The notes under the pieces were generated by a model that worked only from the letters and a program-made list of their open reading frames with translations, had not been told where the DNA came from and searched no databases. From NCBI RefSeq assembly GCF_002797675.1, contig NZ_PGEX01000001.1, forward strand, positions 1,364,001 to 1,428,000: 64,000 nt of DNA, written 5' to 3'. This document shows positions 18,823-27,829 of this stretch, in pieces. The DNA is from Hallerella succinigenes (lineage in GTDB: Bacteria > Fibrobacterota > Fibrobacteria > Fibrobacterales > Fibrobacteraceae). How positions within the stretch are numbered: position 1 is the first letter of the stretch; every line of letters begins with the position of its first letter. A program made the position numbers and the translations under genes.

Positions 18823-19705
18823 CGACATATTCCGCCTTGTTAAAAGGCACGAGCTGGTCGATGCGTTCACCCATTCCCACCCAGAGAATAGGCACCTTCA
18901 GAGAACTTGCAATCGAAAGAACGGAACCTCCGTGAGCCGTACCGTCGAGCTTTGTCACAACAAGACCCGTCAGCGGGAAGCTTTTGTGAAAGATCTTCGC
19001 CTGGTTGATTGCATTCTGCCCCGTGTTGCCGTCGAGAACGAGCATCATATCGTGCGGATAAGACGGATCGATCTTCTTTAGCACGCGGACGATTTTTGCG
19101 AGTTCTTCCATCAGGTAATCTTTATTCTGCAAGCGACCAGCGGTATCGATGAACACGACGTCACAGCCACGCGCCTTGGCCGCCTGGCAAGCATCAAAGG
19201 CGACCGCAGCCGGGTCCGAGCCTTCCGCGTGGCGCACGAATTCCGCACCCGAACGTTTTGCCCAAACTTCAAGCTGTTCAATCGCCGCCGCCCGGAACGT
19301 ATCCGCCGCAGCGATCATCACCTTGTGGCCTTCGTCTGCAAACTTCTTTGCAAGCTTTCCGATTGTCGTCGTTTTACCGGCGCCGTTCACACCGATTACA
19401 AGGAACACGTGCGGATTACCCTTGAATTCAAACTTCGGCGGGTCCACCAGAAAGCGTTCCGCTTCGGAGCGCAAAATATCTAGGACTTCGTTTTGCGAAA
19501 GGGACTTGCCCAAAGCCTCTTCACGGAGAGCGTCCGTCAAAAGGAATGCGGCACTCGTACCGACATCCGCCTTGATCAAACGTTCTTCGAGTTCCTCGAG
19601 CATTTCATCTGTGACTTTCCCTTGACCGGCAATGCCCTTGATTTCGCCAAGGATCGCCTCGCGGGTCTTCTGAAGGCCCTTTTTGATGGCAGAAAACAAA
19701 CCCAT
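18803..19705 (-). CDS. ftsY: signal recognition particle receptor FtsY
   Basis: 300 residues. NG-domain only, without a long acidic A-domain. P-loop GVNGAGKTTTIGKLAKKF, DTFRAAAIEQL, the DTAGRLQNK switch, TKLDGTAHGG and a C-terminal GERIDQLVPFN are all typical of FtsY rather than Ffh, which would carry a Met-rich M domain. It receives SRP-bound ribosomes at the membrane. It starts at the base where clpP ends. Confidence 0.95.
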   Translation of the reverse strand: MGLFSAIKKGLQKTREAILGEIKGIAGQGKVTDEMLEELEERLIKADVGTSAAFLLTDALREEALGKSLSQNEVLDILRSEAERFLVDPPKFEFKGNPHVFLVIGVNGAGKTTTIGKLAKKFADEGHKVMIAAADTFRAAAIEQLEVWAKRSGAEFVRHAEGSDPAAVAFDACQAAKARGCDVVFIDTAGRLQNKDYLMEELAKIVRVLKKIDPSYPHDMMLVLDGNTGQNAINQAKIFHKSFPLTGLVVTKLDGTAHGGSVLSIASSLKVPILWVGMGERIDQLVPFNKAEYVDGLFKE

Positions 19706-20298
19706 TAGAGAATGCTCTTCACTTCGTCGATCAGTCCGTAAGCCTTGGCTTCGTCTGCCGACATAAAGTTATCGCGTTCCGTATCACGATCGACTTCTTC
19801 GATTGTTTTGCCGCTTGTCTTCGCAATGATGCTCGTGGTAATGGAGCGGATGCGAAGCATTTCTTCGGCCTGGATCTTGATGTCGCTTGCAGGGCCTTCC
19901 ATTTGACCTTGGATCAACGGTTGGTGAATCATGATGCGGGCGGACGGCCAAGCATAACGCTTTCCCTTTGCACCGGCAGTCAAAAGCACAGCACCCATCG
20001 AAGCCGCCTGACCACAGCAAACCGTCACCACGTCACTCTCAATTGCGTTCATCGCATCGTAAATTGCAAGGCCGCTAGAAATCACGCCGCCCGGGCTGTT
20101 GATGAAGAAAATAATATCGTCATGGGAAAGGGAATCCAGATACAAAAGCTGCTTCACAATTTTGCCGGCACTTTCGTCGTCCACTTGATTCCACAAAAAG
20201 ATTTTACGATTGTTAGAAAAGTACTCTTCGGCCTTCTTCATGAAGTCCGGCATCTGTTCCTTTTCTTGTTCTTTTTCGGCTTTCTTTGCGGCGTTCAT
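19705..20298 (-). CDS. clpP: ATP-dependent Clp protease proteolytic subunit
   Basis: 197 residues. Catalytic triad visible: Ser in GQAASMGAVLL, His in RIMIHQPL, Asp in DRDTERDNFMSADEA. The oxyanion loop region INSPGGVISSGLAIYD is present. The N-terminal 20 residues (Lys/Glu-rich) are longer than usual and may be a propeptide or reflect a later start. It shares a base with ftsY downstream. No clpX is adjacent. Confidence 0.93.
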   Translation of the reverse strand: MNAAKKAEKEQEKEQMPDFMKKAEEYFSNNRKIFLWNQVDDESAGKIVKQLLYLDSLSHDDIIFFINSPGGVISSGLAIYDAMNAIESDVVTVCCGQAASMGAVLLTAGAKGKRYAWPSARIMIHQPLIQGQMEGPASDIKIQAEEMLRIRSITTSIIAKTSGKTIEEVDRDTERDNFMSADEAKAYGLIDEVKSIL

Positions 20299-20364
20299 TC
20301 AAAAACTCCATCGGGTAAAATTTGTTCCGCACTAATTTACAAAATTTCACAAGCACCATTTTTC

Positions 20365-20386
20365 AAAAGCCTAAATCAAAGGCTTT
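20365..20386 (-). terminator. possible terminator after the EcoRI-type methyltransferase
   Basis: A six-pair stem AAAGCC/GGCTTT with a nine-base loop sits about 40 bases beyond the methyltransferase stop. It is followed on the minus strand by only a short T run, so it is a weak candidate. Confidence 0.35.
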
Positions 20387-20423
20387 ATTTAGGACCCGAA
20401 GGCTTACTGGTCTTTTTCCGCCG

Positions 20424-21389
20424 TCAGCGGGATTTGGATTGACCTTGAATCAGAATTCTGAAGTATGTGGGCTTGCCGTTGATGCACAAATCCCGTTCAT
20501 CGTTTCCTTTGCGGAATTTGATAATCTTGAACTGGTCTGGGTTGAACTTATGCAAAAAGGTAATGGGAACGCCCATAATTCCATTGTAATCTGACGGAAT
20601 ATCCTGAGTCTTGTTTACGTTGATAGCATCAAAGTTGTCAAATCGCGGATAAGCGTGTTCATTTCCCCTGTATTCCTTGACCAGAGGAATAAATTCATGC
20701 CTTTGTGCATTATCCAGATTTGTAAGCCACATGCAGTTGTTCGGCGAAATAATTCTTTCGCCATTGCCATTGATTTTAGTTTCTAGGCCATAGAGTTCGT
20801 AATGTTTTGGCACAATAAAACCAGAAATTCCACGACCCATATTGACTCCCATCCACACCTTATTTTCTTTTATCAGTGCGAAAACTTCTTTATATGTAAT
20901 GGCGTTAATATTGCTGATGATCAGGAATTTTTTCTTGTATTTTTCTAATTGGGAAACATATTCCCTGAACAAGGAAAATGGTGGGTTGGTCACGACTATA
21001 TCACTTTGCTTCAGGAGTTCAACGCTCTCGTTGCTCCGAAAATCACCGTTTCCCTTGAAATAGTTAACATCTTTTAGGGTTGGGTATTTTTTTTCTTTTC
21101 CGGCATATTCGTAGTAGAACGCATGTTCATTTGCTTCGAATAAGTCCTGAGAGTCTCGCTTGTAGCAGGCGCAAATCAATTTTTTTAGACCTAGCCGTTT
21201 GAAATTTTCTACAAAAAATTTGTAAAAATTGCTGACTCTGGCATCATCGCAGTTGCAATAGACCGTTTTGTTCTTGAAGTGTTTTTCGTAATACTGTAAT
21301 TCTCTTTCGATATCCAAAAGCTGCGTGTAGAATTCGTCCTTTTTGTTTGCCTTGGCGTTGTCCAAGAGAGAATGATCTATTTTACGCAC
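20424..21389 (-). CDS. EcoRI-family adenine-specific DNA methyltransferase
   Basis: 321 residues, GTG start. It resembles plasmid-borne M.EcoRI over nearly its whole length: KDEFYTQ near the start, VYCNCDDARVSNF, GDFRSNES, the catalytic DIVVTNPPFSLF (NPPF), GRGISGFIVP, ISPNNCMWLTNL, AINVNKTQDIP and VPITFLHKFNP. It should methylate the inner adenine of GAATTC. It is AT-richer than its neighbours and lies between core genes, which suggests horizontal transfer. A broken endonuclease gene lies just upstream on the same strand, as in the E. coli ecoRIR-ecoRIM order. Confidence 0.93.
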   Translation of the reverse strand: MRKIDHSLLDNAKANKKDEFYTQLLDIERELQYYEKHFKNKTVYCNCDDARVSNFYKFFVENFKRLGLKKLICACYKRDSQDLFEANEHAFYYEYAGKEKKYPTLKDVNYFKGNGDFRSNESVELLKQSDIVVTNPPFSLFREYVSQLEKYKKKFLIISNINAITYKEVFALIKENKVWMGVNMGRGISGFIVPKHYELYGLETKINGNGERIISPNNCMWLTNLDNAQRHEFIPLVKEYRGNEHAYPRFDNFDAINVNKTQDIPSDYNGIMGVPITFLHKFNPDQFKIIKFRKGNDERDLCINGKPTYFRILIQGQSKSR

Positions 21390-21404
21390 TATAAAATCCC
21401 CTAG

Positions 21405-21650
21405 TTAGATTTTGTCAGCTGTTTGGAGCATGACGCTAGAATCGCCAATTTGGACAATTTTGTTTTTGCAAAGATTTCTGTTGATTGGCATTCCGTAATT
21501 AGCCGCCGTCAAACGGTCGAGCCTGTTTATTGCTCCCGAATTATAGGTCAGGGTGACTTTTCTACCGTCGGGTCTTGTCACGACGACATCCTGCGTTAGG
21601 AAATTGGAACCTTCCAGGAAAAGGACGTAGCCATAGGAATTCCTTATTCT
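21405..21650 (-). pseudogene. C-proximal fragment of an EcoRI-type restriction endonuclease
   Basis: The minus-strand frame from about 21641 to the TAA at 21405 encodes roughly 78 residues that resemble the C-proximal part of R.EcoRI: YVLFLEGSNFLT, TRPDGRKVTL, NSGAINRLDRLTAANYGMPI and NLCKNK. The paired arginines in NRLDR correspond to the Arg200/Arg203 DNA-contact residues. There is no start codon; an in-frame stop lies at 21651-21653, and the N-terminal two thirds, including the catalytic PD-(D/E)XK residues, are missing. The frame ends about 25 residues short of the usual C-terminus. The break coincides with a GAATTC at 21637-21642. Confidence 0.88.
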
Positions 21651-21808
21651 TTACATAAATATACAATATAATTTTGACAGTAAAATGACAGAACCAGCCA
21701 TTCATTTTAGGGTAAAATAACGTTCAGAAACCCTTCAAGACAGCCTTTTTAACCTTCCCCAGGTGCCCGCAATTCTGGAAGTGGATGGGAAAAATTACTT
21801 TTGAAGTA

Positions 21809-23161
21809 ATGAAGAAAACTGTAGAACAGACGATTGTTGCCCCTGCTACCCCGCACGGAACATCCGCGCTAGCCGTCATCCGCGTGAGCGGACCTGAAAC
21901 GCGCTCCATTTTAAGAAAAATGTTCCACTGCGAATCCCCGACACCTCGCATGGCAACTCTTGCAGTGGCAAGGCATCCCGAAACGCAAAAAAAACTCGAT
22001 TCCCTGCTGTACATTTTTTACGCAGCCCCCAATTCCTATACAGGCGAAGATTCGCTCGAACTTTTTCCGCACGGGAACCCTCTGATTGTCCGCAGCTTAA
22101 TCGATGCGATGTGCAGCCTTGAAAACGTGCGCATCGCTTACCGGGGAGAATACACAAAGCGCGCTTTCTTGAACGGCAAAATGGACCTTGTGCAAGCGGA
22201 ATCCGTAGCCGATGTAATTCACAGTCAAACGCTTTCTGCTTTAGACAATGCGCACAAGCTTTTATCGGGAAAGTTCTCCAAGGACGTTCACGAACTTGCG
22301 CACAAATTAAAAGACATCTCTGCCCGCATCGAACTCGAAGTGGATTTTGTGGAAGAAGAAGCGGACCCCGATTTTGCGGGCTGGAAAGATCGTTTTAGCG
22401 AAATTCAAGAAAAAGTCAAAGACCTTATCCGTCATTTCAAAAATTCCGGAGCGATCAACAAAAAACCGCGTATCGTTCTGTACGGAGCACCGAATGCGGG
22501 AAAATCGAGCCTGCTGAACGCCCTTCTAAAAGAAAACCGCGTTCTCGTCAGTGATATTCCCGGCACGACCCGCGACTTTATCGAAGTTTCTTTACCGCTT
22601 CCCTCGGGCGAAGCGACGCTGATCGATACCGCAGGCATCGCCGAAGTCGCCCAGAATGCGCTCGACGAGCGTTCCATGGAAAAAAGCGTCGAAGCGATCG
22701 AATCCGCAGACCTCGCGATTTGCCTTGTGGACGCCACCCAAGCAAACACAGCCGAAGCGCAAAAGCAAATCGCCGAAGCCAAAGAAAAAGGGCACTGGAT
22801 CGTCTATTCCAAAATCGATCTCGCAGGTAACGCTCCCATTCCAAGCGACGTCACGCTCACCCTTTCTTCCAAAGCGGGAACAGGCCTTTCGGAACTCGTG
22901 CAAATGCTCGACAAGGCGCTCTTTCCCGAAGGCGAAACAAGCGACGAATACTGGATTACAAGCGAACGAGAATGCGCCGCCCTGCGTGAAGCCGACGCAG
23001 GACTTGACCGCATCCAAACGCTTCTCGACACCAATCCCGCCGTGGAACTCATCGCCTTCGAACTTCGCTCCGTCGCCAATTCCTTGGCAGAAATCGTTGG
23101 CGAAATTTCGAGCGAAGACGTTCTGCAAACGATTTTCAACGGCTTCTGCATCGGAAAGTAA
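21809..23161 (+). CDS. mnmE: tRNA modification GTPase MnmE (TrmE)
   Basis: About 450 residues. N-terminal TIVAPATPHGTSALAVIRVSG, the tetrahydrofolate-binding region, and a GTPase domain inserted in a helical region: GAPNAGKSSLLNALL, DIPGTTRDFIE, DTAG and SKID. It ends in the invariant FCIGK, whose Cys is needed for wobble-uridine modification with MnmG. I use the ATG at 21809, which fits family N-termini; an ATG at 21785 behind GGAAG is also possible. The next gene starts directly after its stop. Confidence 0.93.
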   Translation: MKKTVEQTIVAPATPHGTSALAVIRVSGPETRSILRKMFHCESPTPRMATLAVARHPETQKKLDSLLYIFYAAPNSYTGEDSLELFPHGNPLIVRSLIDAMCSLENVRIAYRGEYTKRAFLNGKMDLVQAESVADVIHSQTLSALDNAHKLLSGKFSKDVHELAHKLKDISARIELEVDFVEEEADPDFAGWKDRFSEIQEKVKDLIRHFKNSGAINKKPRIVLYGAPNAGKSSLLNALLKENRVLVSDIPGTTRDFIEVSLPLPSGEATLIDTAGIAEVAQNALDERSMEKSVEAIESADLAICLVDATQANTAEAQKQIAEAKEKGHWIVYSKIDLAGNAPIPSDVTLTLSSKAGTGLSELVQMLDKALFPEGETSDEYWITSERECAALREADAGLDRIQTLLDTNPAVELIAFELRSVANSLAEIVGEISSEDVLQTIFNGFCIGK

Positions 23162-23905
23162 ATGCAACAGCAAATTCTCGATCTCTGCAATCGCATTTCA
23201 AACGTCACCTACGAAAACCTGACGAAGATCATTCGCTATTCCGAAGCGAAAAGCGCGGACGGTGCCCGTAAACTCGACGACAGTTACGAAAACGATTTGG
23301 ACGCTTGGATGGGCGGCGGTACCTGTTTTAGCCTCACCTGGCATCTATACCAGGAGCTCCGCAGCATGGGTTATGCACCCAAGCTTTTAATGGGCGACAA
23401 GCGCATCGAAAAAAACATTCACTGCGCCCTGCTCCTTCCTGTAGACGGTGAAGACTTTTTGCTCGATCCAGGATACTTGATCTTTGACCCGTTAAAAATT
23501 CCCGTCGCCATTCCATTTCAAAAAAGCGAAGCCTTTTATCCGCTCGTTCCGAACGTGGTCCGTTTAGAGCTTGAAAACGGTGTCCTTGGACTGTACACGG
23601 GTTCCCTCAAAGGTCCTTTGAAGCTCCGGTTTGAATTCAACATTTTGGGCGTCACTCCGCAGGAATTCCAAAAACACTGGAGCGAATCCTTTGACCGCGA
23701 AATGATGACTTATCCGGTACTGAATAAGCTCGACCGAGAAAAAGGCGTCCAGTACTACTTCCAAAAAGGGAACCTGCTCATCCGCGATAAAGACGGTTCG
23801 CGCATGGAAAAGATCCTGCCAGAAGACCAAGTTTCAAAGCTCCACGCGATATTTGGCATTGAAGAAGAAACGATCGAAAGAGCTCTCGGCGTTTTAAGGA
23901 AATAA
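23162..23905 (+). CDS. arylamine N-acetyltransferase-like protein
   Basis: 247 residues. The catalytic triad pattern of NAT enzymes is visible: Cys in MGGGTCFSLTWHLYQEL, His in NIHCALLLPV, and Asp in DFLLDPGYLIFDP. The spacing matches the family, which transfers acetyl groups from acetyl-CoA to amines. The N-terminus lacks the usual RIG.. motif, so it could be a divergent transglutaminase-like relative. It begins at the base after the mnmE stop and ends at a shared terminator with glk. Confidence 0.68.
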   Translation: MQQQILDLCNRISNVTYENLTKIIRYSEAKSADGARKLDDSYENDLDAWMGGGTCFSLTWHLYQELRSMGYAPKLLMGDKRIEKNIHCALLLPVDGEDFLLDPGYLIFDPLKIPVAIPFQKSEAFYPLVPNVVRLELENGVLGLYTGSLKGPLKLRFEFNILGVTPQEFQKHWSESFDREMMTYPVLNKLDREKGVQYYFQKGNLLIRDKDGSRMEKILPEDQVSKLHAIFGIEEETIERALGVLRK

Positions 23906-23911
23906 AAAAGA

Positions 23912-23934
23912 CCCGCACAACAGCGGGCCTTTTT
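23912..23934. terminator. bidirectional terminator between NAT-like gene and glk
   Basis: CCCGC and GCGGG pair across a six-base loop. A-rich sequence precedes and CCTTTTT follows, so the hairpin can stop transcription from both converging genes. Confidence 0.8.
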
Positions 23935-23949
23935 CACATTCAAGCAGAA

Positions 23950-25017
23950 TTACTTCTGCAAGCAAACGCTTGCATTTGCAGCGCCGTAAAGGCTAATGCT
24001 GTAATCCTTGATCACGTACACCGGAATCTTCTTCAAGAGCGGCTGGATGTTCGGGTTGTAATTCTTTTCAAAGTATTCCATGAACAGATTGTTGTTCACG
24101 AGCCAGCGCAAATCCTTTTGCACCGTACCGCCGGCGAGGTAGAAACCGCCAAACGGAAGGAGGAGCGTGCACACGTCACTGGCATAACGGGCAAGCATCT
24201 TCACAAAAAGGCGCATCATTTCGGCAGCAACCGGATCCGTATCGCTTGCACGGCTAATATACTTTGGACGGTCGTTCCAGACCGTTTCTTCGATTTTCTT
24301 GAACGCATCGTTCTGCGGAACGCCCTTCGTATCGCGCCACCATTCATAAAGGTGCGCAAGGCCCATGCCGGAGCAGAGAGGTTCCACGCCCGGAACTGCG
24401 CCAATGCGCTTTTCCATGTAATCGCGGAAGTCCTGCATATCCTTGTCGAACGGGGCAAAGGTCATGTGACCGCCTTCCGAACTCGCCGGAATGTACTTCT
24501 TGCCGTCATAAGCGAGGAAAGAAACGCCCATGCCCGTACCCGGGCCGATCACCGCCTTGGTCGTCGGTTTTGATTCCGGGGTCGAACCGTCCAAGTGAGG
24601 AATCTTATAAATCTGTTTCGAATCGTTCACGTTCAAAGTCGGAATTCCGTAGCTGATTGCGATAAAGTCGTTCACGACGAGCACCGGGAAACCGAACTTA
24701 CTTGCGAGATCGTTACCGTCCACGCTCCATTTGAGGTTCGTCATCACGCAGCGGTTATCGGCAACAGGACCTGCCGCGCTGATGCAACAATGGCTCGGCT
24801 TCAAATCCGCACGCTTTTCCGCAGCAATTCGAAGGGTTTCCGCAATCGGTTCTTCAAGACCGTTGATTTGAGAAGAAGCGTAGTCCGCCTTCATCACCAG
24901 GGTAAACTTGCCTTCTTTGCAGGCAACAAGTGCCAAATTTGTATTCGTACCGCCGATATCAATGGCTAAAACGAGACGATCAAATTCAGCTTCTGGGTTG
25001 CACCATTTTAATTCCAT
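23950..25017 (-). CDS. glk: glucokinase
   Basis: 355 residues from the ATG at 25017, which follows CGGAGTTTTT. Motifs: phosphate-1 loop LAIDIGGTNTNLAL, adenosine/phosphate region VIGPGTGMGVSFL, the sugar-binding Glu in SSEGGHMTFAP, and GGFYLAGGTVQKDL. This is the Glk (ROK-unlike, proteobacterial-type) organisation, which phosphorylates glucose with ATP and suits an organism lacking a sugar PTS permease. A longer in-frame start adds an unconvincing N-terminus. Confidence 0.9.
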   Translation of the reverse strand: MELKWCNPEAEFDRLVLAIDIGGTNTNLALVACKEGKFTLVMKADYASSQINGLEEPIAETLRIAAEKRADLKPSHCCISAAGPVADNRCVMTNLKWSVDGNDLASKFGFPVLVVNDFIAISYGIPTLNVNDSKQIYKIPHLDGSTPESKPTTKAVIGPGTGMGVSFLAYDGKKYIPASSEGGHMTFAPFDKDMQDFRDYMEKRIGAVPGVEPLCSGMGLAHLYEWWRDTKGVPQNDAFKKIEETVWNDRPKYISRASDTDPVAAEMMRLFVKMLARYASDVCTLLLPFGGFYLAGGTVQKDLRWLVNNNLFMEYFEKNYNPNIQPLLKKIPVYVIKDYSISLYGAANASVCLQK

Positions 25018-25128
25018 AAAAACTCCGTAAATGTTGCTATAAATATATCCAATATTTTTGCAATTCAATCAAATTTGCCCCTGTTTTGTTCTACTCCGGC
25101 GCCTATTTTTATAGTATCTTTGATACTG
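25018..25128. promoter_or_regulatory. divergent promoter region between glk and lptC
   Basis: 111 bases between divergent genes. A TATAAATATA-like AT stretch at about 25035-25055 may serve as a -10 for glk. No clear operator was found. Confidence 0.4.
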
Positions 25129-25833
25129 ATGGCATATTTTTTGCTAGGCAATCTAAAACATTTACGGCGGACGCTCGCGCTGAGCGCCTGCATTTTTTTG
25201 ACCATTCTTTCGACTGCCTGCGAAGATGCCGAAGAAAACAGCCCACCGCCGGGCTTTGAAGCAGTCGAACGTCCAACGATGCTCTTCACGGACACGACCC
25301 TGCTCGATTTTTATGAAAAAGAAAAACTTTCATGGAAGGTGAAGACCGCCTATCTGGAACGCTGGGGCAGCACCGAAAAAATTTTTGCAAAGCCGATTCT
25401 TGTCGACATTTTTGATTCCGCGGGAGAACGCTCCGCATTTTTAAGGGCTGATTCAGGAACTCTCGACAGCAAGATGAATTACGTCTACGCTTATGGACAT
25501 GTTTACGCGCTAACCCCGAAAGGCGCTTCTGTTCGAGCGGACTCTCTTTTGTGGAATAAAAAAGACAACCTGGTGAAAACCGAAAGCTACGTCCGCGTGG
25601 TAAGCGAAGACGGCGACGTTCTCCAGGGAAAAGGCTTTGTAAGCGACGCAAAAATGGAAAACTGGCACATTCTTTCCGATGTCACAGGAATTTTTCAGGA
25701 CGCAGCCAGACGCTTAAAGGAAGAAGACAATAAGCAAAGCGAAAACATTGTAGAAGATGTGCCTGCTCCGCATCGACCGCCTGTACAAAAGCAGCCCGTT
25801 CCAAATAAAGCGGTTCCGGGAGGCAGAAAATGA
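25129..25833 (+). CDS. lptC: LptC-like LPS-export protein (lipoprotein type)
   Basis: 234 residues. It starts with a lipoprotein signal (LALSACIFLTILSTAC, lipid Cys before EDAEE). LptC-type beta-strand repeats follow: DFYEKEKLSWKVKTAYLE, ADSGTLDSKMNYVYAYGHV and RADSLLWNKKDNLVKTE. The position before an LptA-like gene and lptB supports the call: LptC receives LPS from the LptBFG transporter and hands it to LptA. E. coli LptC has a transmembrane anchor instead; a lipid anchor would serve the same purpose. The gene overlaps the next by 4 bases. Confidence 0.8.
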   Translation: MAYFLLGNLKHLRRTLALSACIFLTILSTACEDAEENSPPPGFEAVERPTMLFTDTTLLDFYEKEKLSWKVKTAYLERWGSTEKIFAKPILVDIFDSAGERSAFLRADSGTLDSKMNYVYAYGHVYALTPKGASVRADSLLWNKKDNLVKTESYVRVVSEDGDVLQGKGFVSDAKMENWHILSDVTGIFQDAARRLKEEDNKQSENIVEDVPAPHRPPVQKQPVPNKAVPGGRK

Positions 25834-27080
25834 CGTTTCGCATTCTACTGCTAGCGATTCTTTTGGGCGGATTCTGGGAAAGCTCCATTGCGCAAAGTTC
25901 CCCGCTCGTGATGCGCCACGCCGACAGCCTTGCGGTAATGCGCAAAGCGGGCTTTTTGCTGCTGAACGGACACGTTTATTTTACGCATGATTCGATCGCA
26001 TTCCGCACAGCCCGTGCCACGTGGAACAAGCATCTCGATAAAGTCGACTGCGAAGGGAGCTTTCTCTTTACCCATCCCGACGGTTACATCAAAGCGAACT
26101 ACGGTTCCTACCAGCGCAAAACGGAAATCGCCATCGCCAAGGGCTATGTCGAAGCAAAAGATTCCGCAGGCTCTTACGCTTTCTTCGGAAACAACCTTGT
26201 TTACAACAAAAAGAAAAAGTTCTTAAAGCTCACCGACCAGCCACTTTTACATCAGTATCAAAAACAAAAAAAGGACACGACGAAAATCGACACGACCGTC
26301 GTACGCGCAGAACTCATCACGTTCAATCAAGAAACGGAATTCGCCGAAGCCTTTAGAAACGTGACCATCACCCAGGGCGAAATGATCGTCACCTGCGACA
26401 CGGGCTACCTTGATAAAAAGAACAACTGGGTCGCCCTCAAAGGTTCCCCCAAATTTAACCTCGAAGGCTACGAACTGACCGGAGATTCCATCTACCTCAC
26501 AATCGACTCCGAAAAGCGCACCCTCAAAAGCGCCCTCGTCATTCGCAACGCCAAAGGCAAGCAGCACGAAAAGGGCAAAAAAGGAAAACCCGATCACTAC
26601 ACGGAAGCGATCGGCGACACGCTCTACGCGGAATTTAAAAACGACAAGATCAAGCGCCTTTATGTGAACTTAAACGCCCGCGGGTTCTTCTACGAAGCGG
26701 ACTTTGCCGATTACAAGAACCAGATGGAAGGCGGTCGTCTGGACCTTTCCTTTAAAAACGGAAAGCTTAAACGCGCCCTGATTTCGGGCGATGCCCAAAG
26801 TACCTATTTTCACGTGATGGAAAAAAAGCGCCAGATCGACGGCAGAAACGAAGCCACTGGCGACACGATTCGAATCGCCTTCGCCGACGGAAAGGTTAAA
26901 CATTTAAAACTCGCGGGGACAAAGACGCTCGCCAGCGGGCGTTACACCGACCTGACCAAACAAAACATTTTACCCAAAGTGGTAAAGGATTCGAGCGTCA
27001 AAAAATGGACCGAGCAATCCTTGAAGAAACTGGAGAAAACCGACAAAAGCGCTCCCGCGAAAAAAGAGGATACCAAATGA
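25830..27080 (+). CDS. LptA/OstA-like LPS-transport protein
   Basis: 416 residues with a signal peptide ([17 protein letters not shown]). It has repeated beta-strand units of the OstA type, each about 25-30 residues with a D-S/T-x-x-x-x-T/G pattern ([51 protein letters not shown]). It is longer than E. coli LptA (about 185), resembling the extended OstA-like proteins of Bacteroidota. The tail is Lys-rich. It sits between lptC and lptB and overlaps both. Confidence 0.75.
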   Translation: MTFRILLLAILLGGFWESSIAQSSPLVMRHADSLAVMRKAGFLLLNGHVYFTHDSIAFRTARATWNKHLDKVDCEGSFLFTHPDGYIKANYGSYQRKTEIAIAKGYVEAKDSAGSYAFFGNNLVYNKKKKFLKLTDQPLLHQYQKQKKDTTKIDTTVVRAELITFNQETEFAEAFRNVTITQGEMIVTCDTGYLDKKNNWVALKGSPKFNLEGYELTGDSIYLTIDSEKRTLKSALVIRNAKGKQHEKGKKGKPDHYTEAIGDTLYAEFKNDKIKRLYVNLNARGFFYEADFADYKNQMEGGRLDLSFKNGKLKRALISGDAQSTYFHVMEKKRQIDGRNEATGDTIRIAFADGKVKHLKLAGTKTLASGRYTDLTKQNILPKVVKDSSVKKWTEQSLKKLEKTDKSAPAKKEDTK

Positions 27081-27814
27081 AAAACCTCATTCGAACCATT
27101 CGCACGGATAAGATTTGCAAAATCTACAACGGTCGTAAAGTGGTGAACGACGTTTCGATCAGCGTTTCCCAGGGAGAAATCGTCGGCCTTCTCGGTCCGA
27201 ACGGTGCCGGCAAAACGACTTCATTCTACATGATTGTGGGCATGGTCCGTCCGGATTCCGGTCACATCTTCTTGGACGATGTGGAAATGACCGAAAAGCC
27301 GATGTTCCGCCGTGCAAGACTCGGCGTCGGCTATCTTCCACAGGAAGCTTCAATCTTTCGCAAGCTGAGTGTCCAGGACAACATCATGGCAATCCTCGAA
27401 ACTCAAGGCTACAGCCGCAAGGAACGCAAGGAACGCTTGGAACAGCTCCTCGAAGAATTCAAAATTACGCACATCCGCAAAACGAAATCGATGAGTTGCT
27501 CCGGTGGCGAAAGAAGACGCTTAGAAATCGCCCGCGCACTCGCCGCAAACCCGGACTTTTTGCTGCTCGACGAACCGTTCGCAGGCATCGACCCGATCGC
27601 CGTCGCCGACATTCAAGCGATCATTTCCAGTTTAAAAGACAAGGGCATGGGAATCCTCATCACGGACCACAACGTACGTGAAACGCTTTCCATCACAGAC
27701 CGCGCCTACATCATGTACAAAAGCCAGGTTCTGACCGAAGGCACTTCCGACTACCTCGCAAGCAACGAAGAAGCGAAGCGTATTTACCTCGGTGAATCTT
27801 TCCGCCTGGACTAA
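27077..27814 (+). CDS. lptB: LPS-export ABC transporter ATPase
   Basis: 245 residues from the ATG at 27077, which overlaps the preceding stop as ATGA. Walker [17 protein letters not shown], the Q-loop [13 protein letters not shown], signature [16 protein letters not shown], Walker [17 protein letters not shown] and the H-loop [19 protein letters not shown] and FAGIDPIAV are characteristic of LptB. It powers LPS extraction from the inner membrane. The membrane partners LptF/LptG are not in the window. Confidence 0.94.
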   Translation: MKNLIRTIRTDKICKIYNGRKVVNDVSISVSQGEIVGLLGPNGAGKTTSFYMIVGMVRPDSGHIFLDDVEMTEKPMFRRARLGVGYLPQEASIFRKLSVQDNIMAILETQGYSRKERKERLEQLLEEFKITHIRKTKSMSCSGGERRRLEIARALAANPDFLLLDEPFAGIDPIAVADIQAIISSLKDKGMGILITDHNVRETLSITDRAYIMYKSQVLTEGTSDYLASNEEAKRIYLGESFRLD

Positions 27815-27829
27815 ATCAAGGACGCTCTT

